From Actinomycetota bacterium (GTDB lineage Bacteria; Actinomycetota; Acidimicrobiia; Spongiisociales; UBA11373): a DNA stretch of 34,750 nucleotides. The stretch spans positions 1 to 34,750 of the forward strand of contig VGBK01000011.1 in NCBI GenBank assembly GCA_016870535.1. Direction: 5' to 3'. Position numbers and translations under genes: made by a program. Under the pieces are notes generated by a model. That model was not told the DNA's origin. It was given only the letters and a program-made list of their open reading frames with translations, and ran no database searches. This document shows, piece by piece, positions 15,960 through 23,738 of this stretch (its first letter is position 1; each line of letters begins with the position of its first letter).

Positions 15960-16520
15960 CTACTCGGCGCGGGCCTTCTCGGCCGCCCGCCGCAGCCCCC
16001 CCGACGCCGCCTGCAGGGCTACCTTCCCCCAGGCGGCCACCTCCCGCACCGCGCCCCCCAGCCACCGCCACCGATCGGCCCCGCCGGGCCCACGGGCCGG
16101 GTCTCCCCCCGCCGTCAGTCCCATGCGGCGAAAGAGGAAGAGCGCCCGGGGCAGGTGATAGCGGTCGGTGACCACCACCACCCGGTCCCACCCCCCGGCC
16201 CGGGCCAGGCGAGCCACTGCCGCCGCCTGCGCCAGCGTGCTGGTGGATTCCTCCTCGAGAAGCAGGCGGTGCTCGGGCACCCCCAGGCGGCGGGCCAGAT
16301 CGGCCATGACCGAGGCCTCCGAGACCCCGGCGGCCCCCACCCCGCCCGTGAGCACCAGCCACCTCGCCCGGTCTCTCCGGAGCGCCTCCACCCCGTGCGA
16401 AACCCGGCGCCGCACCGCCGGCGCCGGGTGCCCGGGGCCGAGCACCTGGGCACCCAGCACCACCACGGCGTCCGCCGCGCCGGCACCCGGGTCTCCCTCG
16501 GGGGGAGTCCCGCGCCTCAC
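15960..16520 (-). CDS. YdcF/SanA (DUF218) family protein
   Basis: ADAVVVLGAQVLGPGHPAPAVRRRVSHGVEALRRDRARWLVLTGGVGAAGVSEASVMADLARRLGVPEHRLLLEEESTSTLAQAAAVARLARAGGWDRVVVVTDRYHLPRALFLFRRMGL. Confidence 0.88.
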   Translation of the reverse strand: MRRGTPPEGDPGAGAADAVVVLGAQVLGPGHPAPAVRRRVSHGVEALRRDRARWLVLTGGVGAAGVSEASVMADLARRLGVPEHRLLLEEESTSTLAQAAAVARLARAGGWDRVVVVTDRYHLPRALFLFRRMGLTAGGDPARGPGGADRWRWLGGAVREVAAWGKVALQAASGGLRRAAEKARAE

Positions 16521-16657
16521 TGCCCGATCACGGCGCCAGCCTACGAGAGGACCGCAGCAGATGGGGCCGGCCCGAGTGGAATAGGCCCCGCCCGGCGGGT
16601 ATAGTCCCGGCGGCTCAAGGCGCGTGGGGTCGCGCACGACTCCTCTCGCCCCGGCTA

Positions 16658-16677
16658 GCCCGCCGGCTTCGGCGGGC
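16658..16677 (+). promoter_or_regulatory. Hairpin in the 5' leader of the sugar-binding protein gene
   Basis: Perfect 8-bp stem GCCCGCCG-GCTT-CGGCGGGC ending 27 nt before the ATG at 16705. Confidence 0.4.
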
Positions 16678-16704
16678 AGTGATCCCCTAGAGAGGAAAGC
16701 ACGA

Positions 16705-18018
16705 ATGCGTAAGCACTGGAAGGTGCTCGTAGGCCTGGTGCTGGTGCTCGGTCTCGTAGCCGCCGCCTGCGGCGACGACGCCGCCACCACCACCGCGGCC
16801 CCCACCACCACCGCGGCCCCCACCACCACCGCGGCCCCCACCACCACCGCGGCCCCCACCACCACCGCGGCCCCCACCACCACCGCGGCCGCGGCGCCCC
16901 TGCTGGTGTGGGCCGATGAGACCCGCGTGCCGATCATCGAGGCCGTCGCCGCCGAGTTCCAGGCGGCTACCGGCGTGCCGGTGCAGGTCGAGCTGGTCGG
17001 CTTCGGCGACATCCGCGCCAACATGGTCCAGCAGGCCCCGCTCGGTGAGGGTGCCGACGTCTTCATCGGCGCCCACGACTGGATCGGCGAACTCGTGGTG
17101 AACGGCGTCGTGGAGCCCATCGAGCTCGGCGGCCGCGCCGCGGAGTTCTTCAACGTGGCGCTCGACGCCTTCAGCTACGACGGCAAGCGCTACGGCCTGC
17201 CCTACGCCATCGAGGCCATCGGCCTGTACCGCAACACCGACCTGGTGCCGGACGCCCCGGAGACCTTCGAGGACCTGCTCGCCATCTGCGACGAGCTGGG
17301 TGACACCGTCGACCAGTGCCTGGCCCTCCCGGCCGGCGGCGACGCCTATCACCACTATCCCTTCCTGGCCTCCACCGGCGGGTACATCTTCGCCTGGGAC
17401 GGCACCTCGTACGACCCGGCCGACGTGGGCCTCGACACCGCAGGCGCCATCGCCGGCTTCGAGTTCTTCGACGGCCTCGTCAAGGACGGGTACATCGATC
17501 CCGCCGTGGACTACGGCGTGATGACCAACCTGTTCTACAACAACCAGGCCGCCTTCATGTGGACCGGCCCCTGGGCCCTGCCCGACGTGAAGGCCGCCGT
17601 CGCGGCCGGCACGCTGTCCGGCTACGCCACCAGCCCGCTGCCCGACATCCTGGACAACACCGCCACCCCGTTCGTGGGGGTGCAGGGCTTCATGGTGAAC
17701 GCCTTCAGCGAGCAGAAGGCCCTGGCCCAGACGTTCGTGCTGGACTACATCGCCACCGTCGATGTCATGACCCAGCTGTACGAGGTCGGCCTGCGCGCCC
17801 CGGCGCACATCGACGCGTTCAACGCCGTCGCCGCCGACCCCGACGTCCAGGCCTTCGGCGAGTCGGCCTCCGCCGGCAACCCCATGCCGAACATCCCCGA
17901 GATGTCCTCGGTCTGGGGTGCCCTGGGCGACGCCGTTCAGGCGATCTACACCCAGAGCGCCGATGCCGCCACCGCGCTGGCCACGGCCGCCGCGGCCGTG
18001 CGCGAAGCCATCGGCTGA
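16705..18018 (+). CDS. malE: Maltose-type extracellular solute-binding lipoprotein
   Basis: Lipobox LVLGLVAAACGDD; LLVWADETRVPIIEAVAAEFQAATGVPVQVELVGFGDIRANMVQQAPLGEGADVFIGAHDWIGELVVNGVVEPIEL...FFNVALDAFSYDGKRYGLPYAIEAIGLYRNTDLV...; followed by malF/malG-type permeases. Confidence 0.94.
   Translation: MRKHWKVLVGLVLVLGLVAAACGDDAATTTAAPTTTAAPTTTAAPTTTAAPTTTAAPTTTAAAAPLLVWADETRVPIIEAVAAEFQAATGVPVQVELVGFGDIRANMVQQAPLGEGADVFIGAHDWIGELVVNGVVEPIELGGRAAEFFNVALDAFSYDGKRYGLPYAIEAIGLYRNTDLVPDAPETFEDLLAICDELGDTVDQCLALPAGGDAYHHYPFLASTGGYIFAWDGTSYDPADVGLDTAGAIAGFEFFDGLVKDGYIDPAVDYGVMTNLFYNNQAAFMWTGPWALPDVKAAVAAGTLSGYATSPLPDILDNTATPFVGVQGFMVNAFSEQKALAQTFVLDYIATVDVMTQLYEVGLRAPAHIDAFNAVAADPDVQAFGESASAGNPMPNIPEMSSVWGALGDAVQAIYTQSADAATALATAAAAVREAIG
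16786..16890 (+). repeat. In-frame 18-bp tandem repeat ACCACCACCGCGGCCCCC (about 6 units) encoding TTTAAP linker
   Basis: Five identical full copies (16786-16875) plus a sixth partial copy, direct reading. Confidence 0.95.
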
Positions 18019-18039
18019 GCCGCAGCCACCACGACTGAA

Positions 18040-18073
18040 CGCTGCGGGCGGGGCTCCGGCCCCGCCCGCAGCG
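18040..18073 (+). terminator. Strong intra-operon hairpin between malE- and malF-type genes
   Basis: Perfect 15-bp stem CGCTGCGGGCGGGGC-TCCG-GCCCCGCCCGCAGCG, 21 nt after malE stop; no T-tract. Confidence 0.7.
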
Positions 18074-18136
18074 CGTGCGAGGGCCGGCACCACGGCACTA
18101 GCATCCCCGCCAACCCGAGAGGAAGGGCACAGGGAG

Positions 18137-20017
18137 GTGAGCTTCTTCCGGCGCCACGGGCCGGGCTGGTGGATCCGCTTCTTCGGCCTGGCCTTGCTCG
18201 ACGGCATCGTGATCGCCCTCATCCCCACCTTGTGGGAGCAGCGCGCCACCGTCGCCCTCGTCTGCATCCTGGTGGGGGCGGCCGGCATCAACTACATCTT
18301 CCTCTCCAGCCGCACCATCCCCATCCGCTGGCTGGTGCCGGGCCTCTTCTTCCTGGCGCTCATGATGCTCTGGCCCATCGTGTTCACGGTGTACATCGCG
18401 CTGACCAACTGGTCCACCGGCAACTTCATCACCAAGGACCAGGCCATCGACCGTCTCACCGAGGGCGGGGCCTACCTCATCGAGACCGAGGATTCGCCGC
18501 TCGCCGCCATGTACCTGTATCGGGACCCGAGCATCCCCACCACCCGGCTCGACCCCATCGCCGATCTCAAACTCCTCGTCGTCACCGACCTCGGCGAGTT
18601 CTTCTACGGATCCCCTCGCCTGCGCACCGCCCCCGCCCCCGACGAACCCGAACTGGAGTGCTGCGTCTCCCCACGAGTCGACGAGGAGCACGCCGCACGC
18701 CTGGGAGCCGAGAGCCTGGCCGAACTGAACGCGGTGGACGAAGACGGCGACGGGATCCCCGAAACGATCGGAGGGCACGCCAAGCTCCGGCTGCTGGACA
18801 TCGGCACCGTCAGCGGCGTCCTGGACCAGTTGGTACTCGACGTCCCCGGCCGCGGCCAGGCCCGGGCCCGCACCTTCTCCTCCGCGGTCCTCGCCGAGCA
18901 GCGCTTCGTCTACGACCGGGCCCGGGACGCCCTGATCGACCGCCTGAACGACGATGCTCTCTGCCCGGCCCAGGGGGCGTCCTTCGTCTGCGCGGAGCGC
19001 CGGGTCGACCCCGGATGGCGGGAGTTCCAGGGCTTCGACAACTTCACCCGGATCGTCGGCGACGAGCGCATCCGCACCCCGTTCCTGCGCATCTTCGTAT
19101 GGAATGTGATCTTCGCCGCCGCGGTGGTGCTGCTCCAGTTGAGCCTGGGCATGGCCCTGGCACTGACCCTCGACGACCGGCGCATGAAGGGCCGCGGGCT
19201 GTACCGCTCGCTGCTGCTCATCCCCTGGGCCGCCCCCGGGTTCATCGTGATCCTGGTGTGGCGCGGCCTGCTCAATCCCTCCTTCGGGCCGGTCAACAAC
19301 CAGTTGGAGGCGCGCTGGCTGGCCGACCTGTCCCGCTCCACCTGGCCCCGCTGGCTGGTGGCGGTGGCTCTGGTGGCCTGCGCCGCCGTCCTCATCTGGA
19401 TGGCGTCGGGCATGCTGCGCCGCCGCCGCTGGTTCGCCACCTTCTTCTCACTGGTTGGGGCGGCCGTAGTGGCCTGGTTCGTCTACAAGATCCTCGGCCC
19501 CGGGTTCGCGGTGCGCAACGTGGGCATCCCCTGGGTGCAGCCCGGCGACTGGTTCTGGTCCAAGGTGGCGGTGATCGTGGTCACCATGTGGCAGGGCTTC
19601 CCCTACTTCTTCCTCATCTGCACCGGCGCCCTGCAGGCCATCCCCTCCGAGATGAAGGAGGCGGCCAAGGTCGACGGCGCCTCGCCCTTCCAGGTGTTCT
19701 GGAAGGTCACCTTCCCGCTCCTCATGGTGGGCATCGCCCCGCTGCTCATCGCCTCCTTCGCCTTCAACTTCAACGCCTTCGTCAACATCTTCCTGCTCAC
19801 CGCAGGAGGGCCTCCGGTCGCGGGCTATGCCGTGCCCTTTGGGGAGACCGACATCCTGATCTCCTTCGTCTTCAATCTGGCGGTGGAGAGCGGCCGGGGC
19901 GGCCAGTACGCCCTGGCGGCGGCGGCCACCTTCTTCATCTTCTTCATCGTGGCCACCATCTCGGCCATCAGCTTCCGCTTCACCCGGAGACTGGAGGAGA
20001 TCTATGGCAGCCTCTGA
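18137..20017 (+). CDS. malF: MalF-type sugar ABC transporter permease with large periplasmic loop and extra insertion
   Basis: FDNFTRIVGD...VWNVIFAAAVVLLQLSLGMALALTLDD...YRSLLLIPWAAPGFIVILVWRGLLNPSFGPVN...TMWQGFPYFFLICTGALQAIPSEMKEAAKVDGASPFQVFWKVTFPLL (EAA loop). GTG start 18137 preceded by GGGAG. Confidence 0.92.
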   Translation: MSFFRRHGPGWWIRFFGLALLDGIVIALIPTLWEQRATVALVCILVGAAGINYIFLSSRTIPIRWLVPGLFFLALMMLWPIVFTVYIALTNWSTGNFITKDQAIDRLTEGGAYLIETEDSPLAAMYLYRDPSIPTTRLDPIADLKLLVVTDLGEFFYGSPRLRTAPAPDEPELECCVSPRVDEEHAARLGAESLAELNAVDEDGDGIPETIGGHAKLRLLDIGTVSGVLDQLVLDVPGRGQARARTFSSAVLAEQRFVYDRARDALIDRLNDDALCPAQGASFVCAERRVDPGWREFQGFDNFTRIVGDERIRTPFLRIFVWNVIFAAAVVLLQLSLGMALALTLDDRRMKGRGLYRSLLLIPWAAPGFIVILVWRGLLNPSFGPVNNQLEARWLADLSRSTWPRWLVAVALVACAAVLIWMASGMLRRRRWFATFFSLVGAAVVAWFVYKILGPGFAVRNVGIPWVQPGDWFWSKVAVIVVTMWQGFPYFFLICTGALQAIPSEMKEAAKVDGASPFQVFWKVTFPLLMVGIAPLLIASFAFNFNAFVNIFLLTAGGPPVAGYAVPFGETDILISFVFNLAVESGRGGQYALAAAATFFIFFIVATISAISFRFTRRLEEIYGSL

Positions 20018-21188
20018 TCCGGGCGCAACGACTGCGGTGGAGCTCACTCGCGTGGGCAAGACGCGTCGCCACATGAGCCCGCGCCGCTACTTCCGCGAGA
20101 TCGGCTGGCGGCACCTGGTAGGGCTGGTGGCCCTGGCCTTCGCCCTGTTCCCCCTCGCCTGGGTGATCTCGTCCTCGATCAACACCGTCGACACCCTCAC
20201 CACGGCCCGCTTCATCCCCAAGTCGACCACCTTCAACAACTACGCAAAGCTGTTCGAGGGGTGCAGTTGGGACGCCGGCCTGCCGCCTTTCAAGTGCGCC
20301 AACACCACCCCCATGCCCATCTTCCTGTGGAACTCGGTGAAGATCGCCCTCATCGCCGCCACCATCCAGTTGGCCCTGTCCGCCCTGGCCGCCTACTCGT
20401 TCGCCCGGCTGCGCTGGAGGGGCCGCCGCATCGGCCTCATCGCCATCCTCCTCATCCAGATGTTCCCCCAGTTCCTCGCCTTCGTGGCCCTCTTCCTGCT
20501 GCTCGACACCCTGGGGCAGACCTTCGGGACGGCCACCCAGGTGAGCCTCTGGGTGGTGGCCGTCCCCCTGGCGGCGATCACCGCCCTGGTGGCCCTGGTC
20601 GCCAGCCGCTCGGACTGGCAGCGCTCCGCCAAGCGCAGCGCCTACATCGCCGCCGGGGTGGGAGGGGCGGTGCTGGCCTGGGCGCTGATCGGGCAGTTCG
20701 CCGACACCGTCTGGCCGTTTGTGGCGAACTACCAGGTGACCATCTTCCCCCGCATCAGCCTGGGCACCCACACCGGCCTGGTGCTGGTCTACCTGGGCGG
20801 CGCCATCGGGGTGAACACCTGGCTGCTGAAGGGCTTCATGGACTCCATCCCCACCTCGCTCGACGAGGCGGCCAAGGTGGACGGGGCCAGCGAGTGGGAC
20901 GTGTTCTCCAAGATCATCGTGCCGCTGGCCCGGCCCATCCTGATCGTGGTCTTCATCCTCACCTTCGTGGGCCTGTACAACGAGTACATCCTGGCCAGCG
21001 TGCTCATCCGCGACGTGCAGCAGTTCACCTATGCCACCGGGTTGGCGCTGTTCGTGGAGAGCGAGTACGCCGCCAAGTGGGGCCAGCTGTCGGCCGCCGC
21101 GGTGCTGGGCACCATGCCGATCCTGGTGATCTACTGGACCCTGCAGGACCGGATCGTCGGCGGCCTCAGCGGCGCCGTCAAGGGGTAG
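20004..21188 (+). CDS. malG: MalG-type sugar ABC transporter permease
   Basis: FNNYAKLFEG...FLWNSVKIALIAATIQLALSALAAYSFARLRW...IQMFPQFLAFVALFLLLDTLG...NTWLLKGFMDSIPTSLDEAAKVDGASEWDVFSKIIVPLARPILIVVFILTFVGLYNEYILASVLIRD. Confidence 0.94.
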   Translation: MAASDPGATTAVELTRVGKTRRHMSPRRYFREIGWRHLVGLVALAFALFPLAWVISSSINTVDTLTTARFIPKSTTFNNYAKLFEGCSWDAGLPPFKCANTTPMPIFLWNSVKIALIAATIQLALSALAAYSFARLRWRGRRIGLIAILLIQMFPQFLAFVALFLLLDTLGQTFGTATQVSLWVVAVPLAAITALVALVASRSDWQRSAKRSAYIAAGVGGAVLAWALIGQFADTVWPFVANYQVTIFPRISLGTHTGLVLVYLGGAIGVNTWLLKGFMDSIPTSLDEAAKVDGASEWDVFSKIIVPLARPILIVVFILTFVGLYNEYILASVLIRDVQQFTYATGLALFVESEYAAKWGQLSAAAVLGTMPILVIYWTLQDRIVGGLSGAVKG

Positions 21189-21213
21189 CCGGGAGCCGCC
21201 GCCCGCTCGACCC

Positions 21214-21378
21214 TCAGGCCGGCGTGGGAGCCTGCCCGGGGGCAGCAGCAGACGCCGCCGTCTCCTGCTGCGCGATGGCGATGATCTCCTCCCAGTCGTG
21301 CGCCAGGGCGCACCGCCCGCACAAGTTCTGCCGGTCGCGGGTGGTCACCGCGTCGGCCCCGCAACGGGAGCACCGCAT
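21214..21378 (-). CDS. Small zinc-ribbon-like protein (CxxC...CxxC)
   Basis: MRCSRCGADAVTTRDRQNLCGRCALAHDWEEIIAIAQQETAASAAAPGQAPTPA; two CxxC pairs. Confidence 0.6.
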   Translation of the reverse strand: MRCSRCGADAVTTRDRQNLCGRCALAHDWEEIIAIAQQETAASAAAPGQAPTPA

Positions 21379-21467
21379 GGGCCTTCTCCTCGGGTGTCGG
21401 CTGAGGGTCAATCGGCAGCGGGGCGGCCCAACTTGACGGTCCGGCCCCCCGCGCCGATCGCGCCGCC

Positions 21468-23612
21468 TCAGCCTCTCAGCACCCGCTCCGCCAGGATCAT
21501 GGCCAGGTCCTTGACGGCCACCTCTTCGTCTCGGCCCAGGTCCTTCACCCCGTCATCGAGCATCACGTAGCAGAAGGGGCATCCGGTGGCGATGGTGGCC
21601 GCTCCGGTGGCCAGCGCCTCCTCGGTGCGCTCCACGTTGACCTTCTTGCCGGTGTGCTCCTCCATCCACATCTGGGCGCCACCCGCTCCGCAGCAGAAAG
21701 AGCGCTGCTTGGTGCGCTCCATCTCGGCGAGCCGTCCGCCCGCCGCCCGCAGCAGCCGGCGCGGGGCGTCGTACTCGTCGTTGTGCCGGCCCAGGTAGCA
21801 CGGGTCGTGGAAGGTCACCTTGCCGTCGGCCTTGCCGTTCGGCTTGAGCCGGCCCTGCTTGATGAGGTCCATGAGGAACCGGCTGTGGTGAATTACCTCG
21901 TAGTGCCCGCCGAACTGCGGGTACTCGTTGGCCAGGGTGTTGAAGCAGTGCGGGCACTGGGTGATGATCTTGGTCACGCCCGCCTCGTTGAGGGTGGCGA
22001 TGTTCTGCAACGCCAGCGTTTGGAAGAGGTACTCGTTTCCCGCCCGTCGCGCCGGGTCCCCGGTGCAGAGCTCCCGGGGGCCCAGGATGGCGAAGTCCAC
22101 CCCGGCGGCATGCAGCAGGCGGGCGGTCGACAGGGTCACCTTGCGGTTCCGGTCGTCGAACGACCCGGCGCAGCCCACCCAGTACAGGTACTCGGCGGTG
22201 ACGCCGGGCTCCCCCAGCACCTTGACCGGGAAGTCCACCTCACGGGTCCAGGCGGCCCGTTCCTGCTGGCTCATCCCGTAGGGGTTGGACGAGTTCTCCA
22301 TGCTGATGAAGGCGTTCCCCAGCTGGCTGGGGAAGTCGGCCTCCATGAGGGCCAGGTACCGCCGCATGTCGAGGATCTTGTCGAGGATCTCGATGTCCAC
22401 CGGGCAGACCTGCTCGCAGGCCCGGCAGGTGGTGCAGGCCCACAACTCGGCGGCGGTGATGCGCTCGAACACCGAATCCGAGCCGACGGTGATCTCGGCG
22501 TCGACTCCCACCGGCGGGGAGACGACGGGGGAGCCGGTGCGCGTCATGACCTCGCCGAGTTTGAGCACGATCTCGCGCGGGTCCAGGGGCTTCCCGGTGT
22601 GGTTGGCCGGGCACACCGAGGTGCAGCGGCCGCAGATGGTGCAGGCGTCGGTGTCGTATAGCTGCTTCCAGGTGAACTCCCCGACCTTGGACGCGCCCAC
22701 CGTTTCGATGTCGGTGGCCTCGAGCAGGTTGGGCATCTCGCGCATCGCCCCCTTGGGCCGGGTGCGGGCCGAGAGGGCCATGTTCACCGGCGAGGTGATC
22801 AGGTGCCGCAGCTTGGTCACCGGGAGCACCACCACGAAAGCACCGAACGAGACGGCGTGGACAATCCAGGCGACCTGGTGCGCCACCCGGGCGGACTCGG
22901 CGGAGAAGAGGTAGGAGAGGTACCAGCCGGCGAAGGACCACACCTCGTAGGGCGGCCGCCCTTCCAGGCTGAGCCGGGCGGCCTCGGTGAGAAAGCCGGT
23001 GACCCCGATGGCGAAGAGGAGGAACAGGATCCAGGCGTCCTCCGGCTTGGTCTTGGTGCGCAGCCGCAGCGGGGGGAACAGGTAGCGGCGCGCCGCCGCT
23101 CCGACGACTCCGGCGATGAACACCAGGCCGGCGATCTCGAGGACGAACGAGTAGCCCTGGTAGAACCCGCCTTCCAGGAACTTGAGGTTGTTGGGCAGCA
23201 GGTGGTCCAGTTCGAGGGTGGCGGTGCCCAGAAAGAGCACCACGAAGCCGTAGAAGATCATGGCGTGGAAGACCCCGGTCACCCGGTCCTCCAGGACCGA
23301 GGCCATGGTGACCCCGCGCAGGAACTCCTTGGCCCGGCGAGCCCACATGCCCAGGCGCCGGTCCTTCGTCCCCCGCTCCCAGTTGCGCGCCCGCAGCGAG
23401 AACAGGTACACCGCCACGCCCAGGGCGAGGCCGGTGGCGACGTAGAAGAGGATGATCAGCGGCTCCGGGATGTTGCCGAAGATGTGGCGCCCGATGTCGA
23501 ACTTGGGCTTGGCGGGCAGCAGGCTGAGCGCCCAGAAGCCGAGCGTCACCAACGGCATGGCGACGGCCAGGGCGAGCAGCAGACGGGAGACGGTGAGGCG
23601 GCGCTTCTCCAT
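21468..23612 (-). CDS. Membrane-bound Fe-S oxidoreductase (HdrD-like CCG domains, Rv0338c/EMO-type)
   Basis: N-terminal multi-TM domain with conserved His; CTICGRCTSVCPANHTGKPLDPR and CTTCRACEQVCPVDIEILDKILDMRR (2x4Fe-4S); YWVGCAGSFDDRNRKV...LCTGDPARRAGNEYLFQ and FHDPCYLGRHNDEYDAPR...SFCCGAGGAQMWMEE. Confidence 0.92.
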   Translation of the reverse strand: MEKRRLTVSRLLLALAVAMPLVTLGFWALSLLPAKPKFDIGRHIFGNIPEPLIILFYVATGLALGVAVYLFSLRARNWERGTKDRRLGMWARRAKEFLRGVTMASVLEDRVTGVFHAMIFYGFVVLFLGTATLELDHLLPNNLKFLEGGFYQGYSFVLEIAGLVFIAGVVGAAARRYLFPPLRLRTKTKPEDAWILFLLFAIGVTGFLTEAARLSLEGRPPYEVWSFAGWYLSYLFSAESARVAHQVAWIVHAVSFGAFVVVLPVTKLRHLITSPVNMALSARTRPKGAMREMPNLLEATDIETVGASKVGEFTWKQLYDTDACTICGRCTSVCPANHTGKPLDPREIVLKLGEVMTRTGSPVVSPPVGVDAEITVGSDSVFERITAAELWACTTCRACEQVCPVDIEILDKILDMRRYLALMEADFPSQLGNAFISMENSSNPYGMSQQERAAWTREVDFPVKVLGEPGVTAEYLYWVGCAGSFDDRNRKVTLSTARLLHAAGVDFAILGPRELCTGDPARRAGNEYLFQTLALQNIATLNEAGVTKIITQCPHCFNTLANEYPQFGGHYEVIHHSRFLMDLIKQGRLKPNGKADGKVTFHDPCYLGRHNDEYDAPRRLLRAAGGRLAEMERTKQRSFCCGAGGAQMWMEEHTGKKVNVERTEEALATGAATIATGCPFCYVMLDDGVKDLGRDEEVAVKDLAMILAERVLRG

Positions 23613-23738
23613 GGGCCTTTCCCTCGGGGCTGCCCCGGAGTCTAAAGGAGTGTTAACCGGGCTTCACCTCGCCGGCGGCGAGCGCACCCGGCGCGCCGGT
23701 GGCGGCCCTCGCCTCAGCCCCGGCCGCGCGGGCGCGCG

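Noticed and set aside
16786-16890. Regular repeats considered as a CRISPR array
   Set aside because: Units are contiguous 18-mers without spacers and encode an in-frame protein linker.
16687-18291. Minus-strand ORF with GGGGRG repeats
   Set aside because: Antisense translation of the malE linker repeat and coding region.
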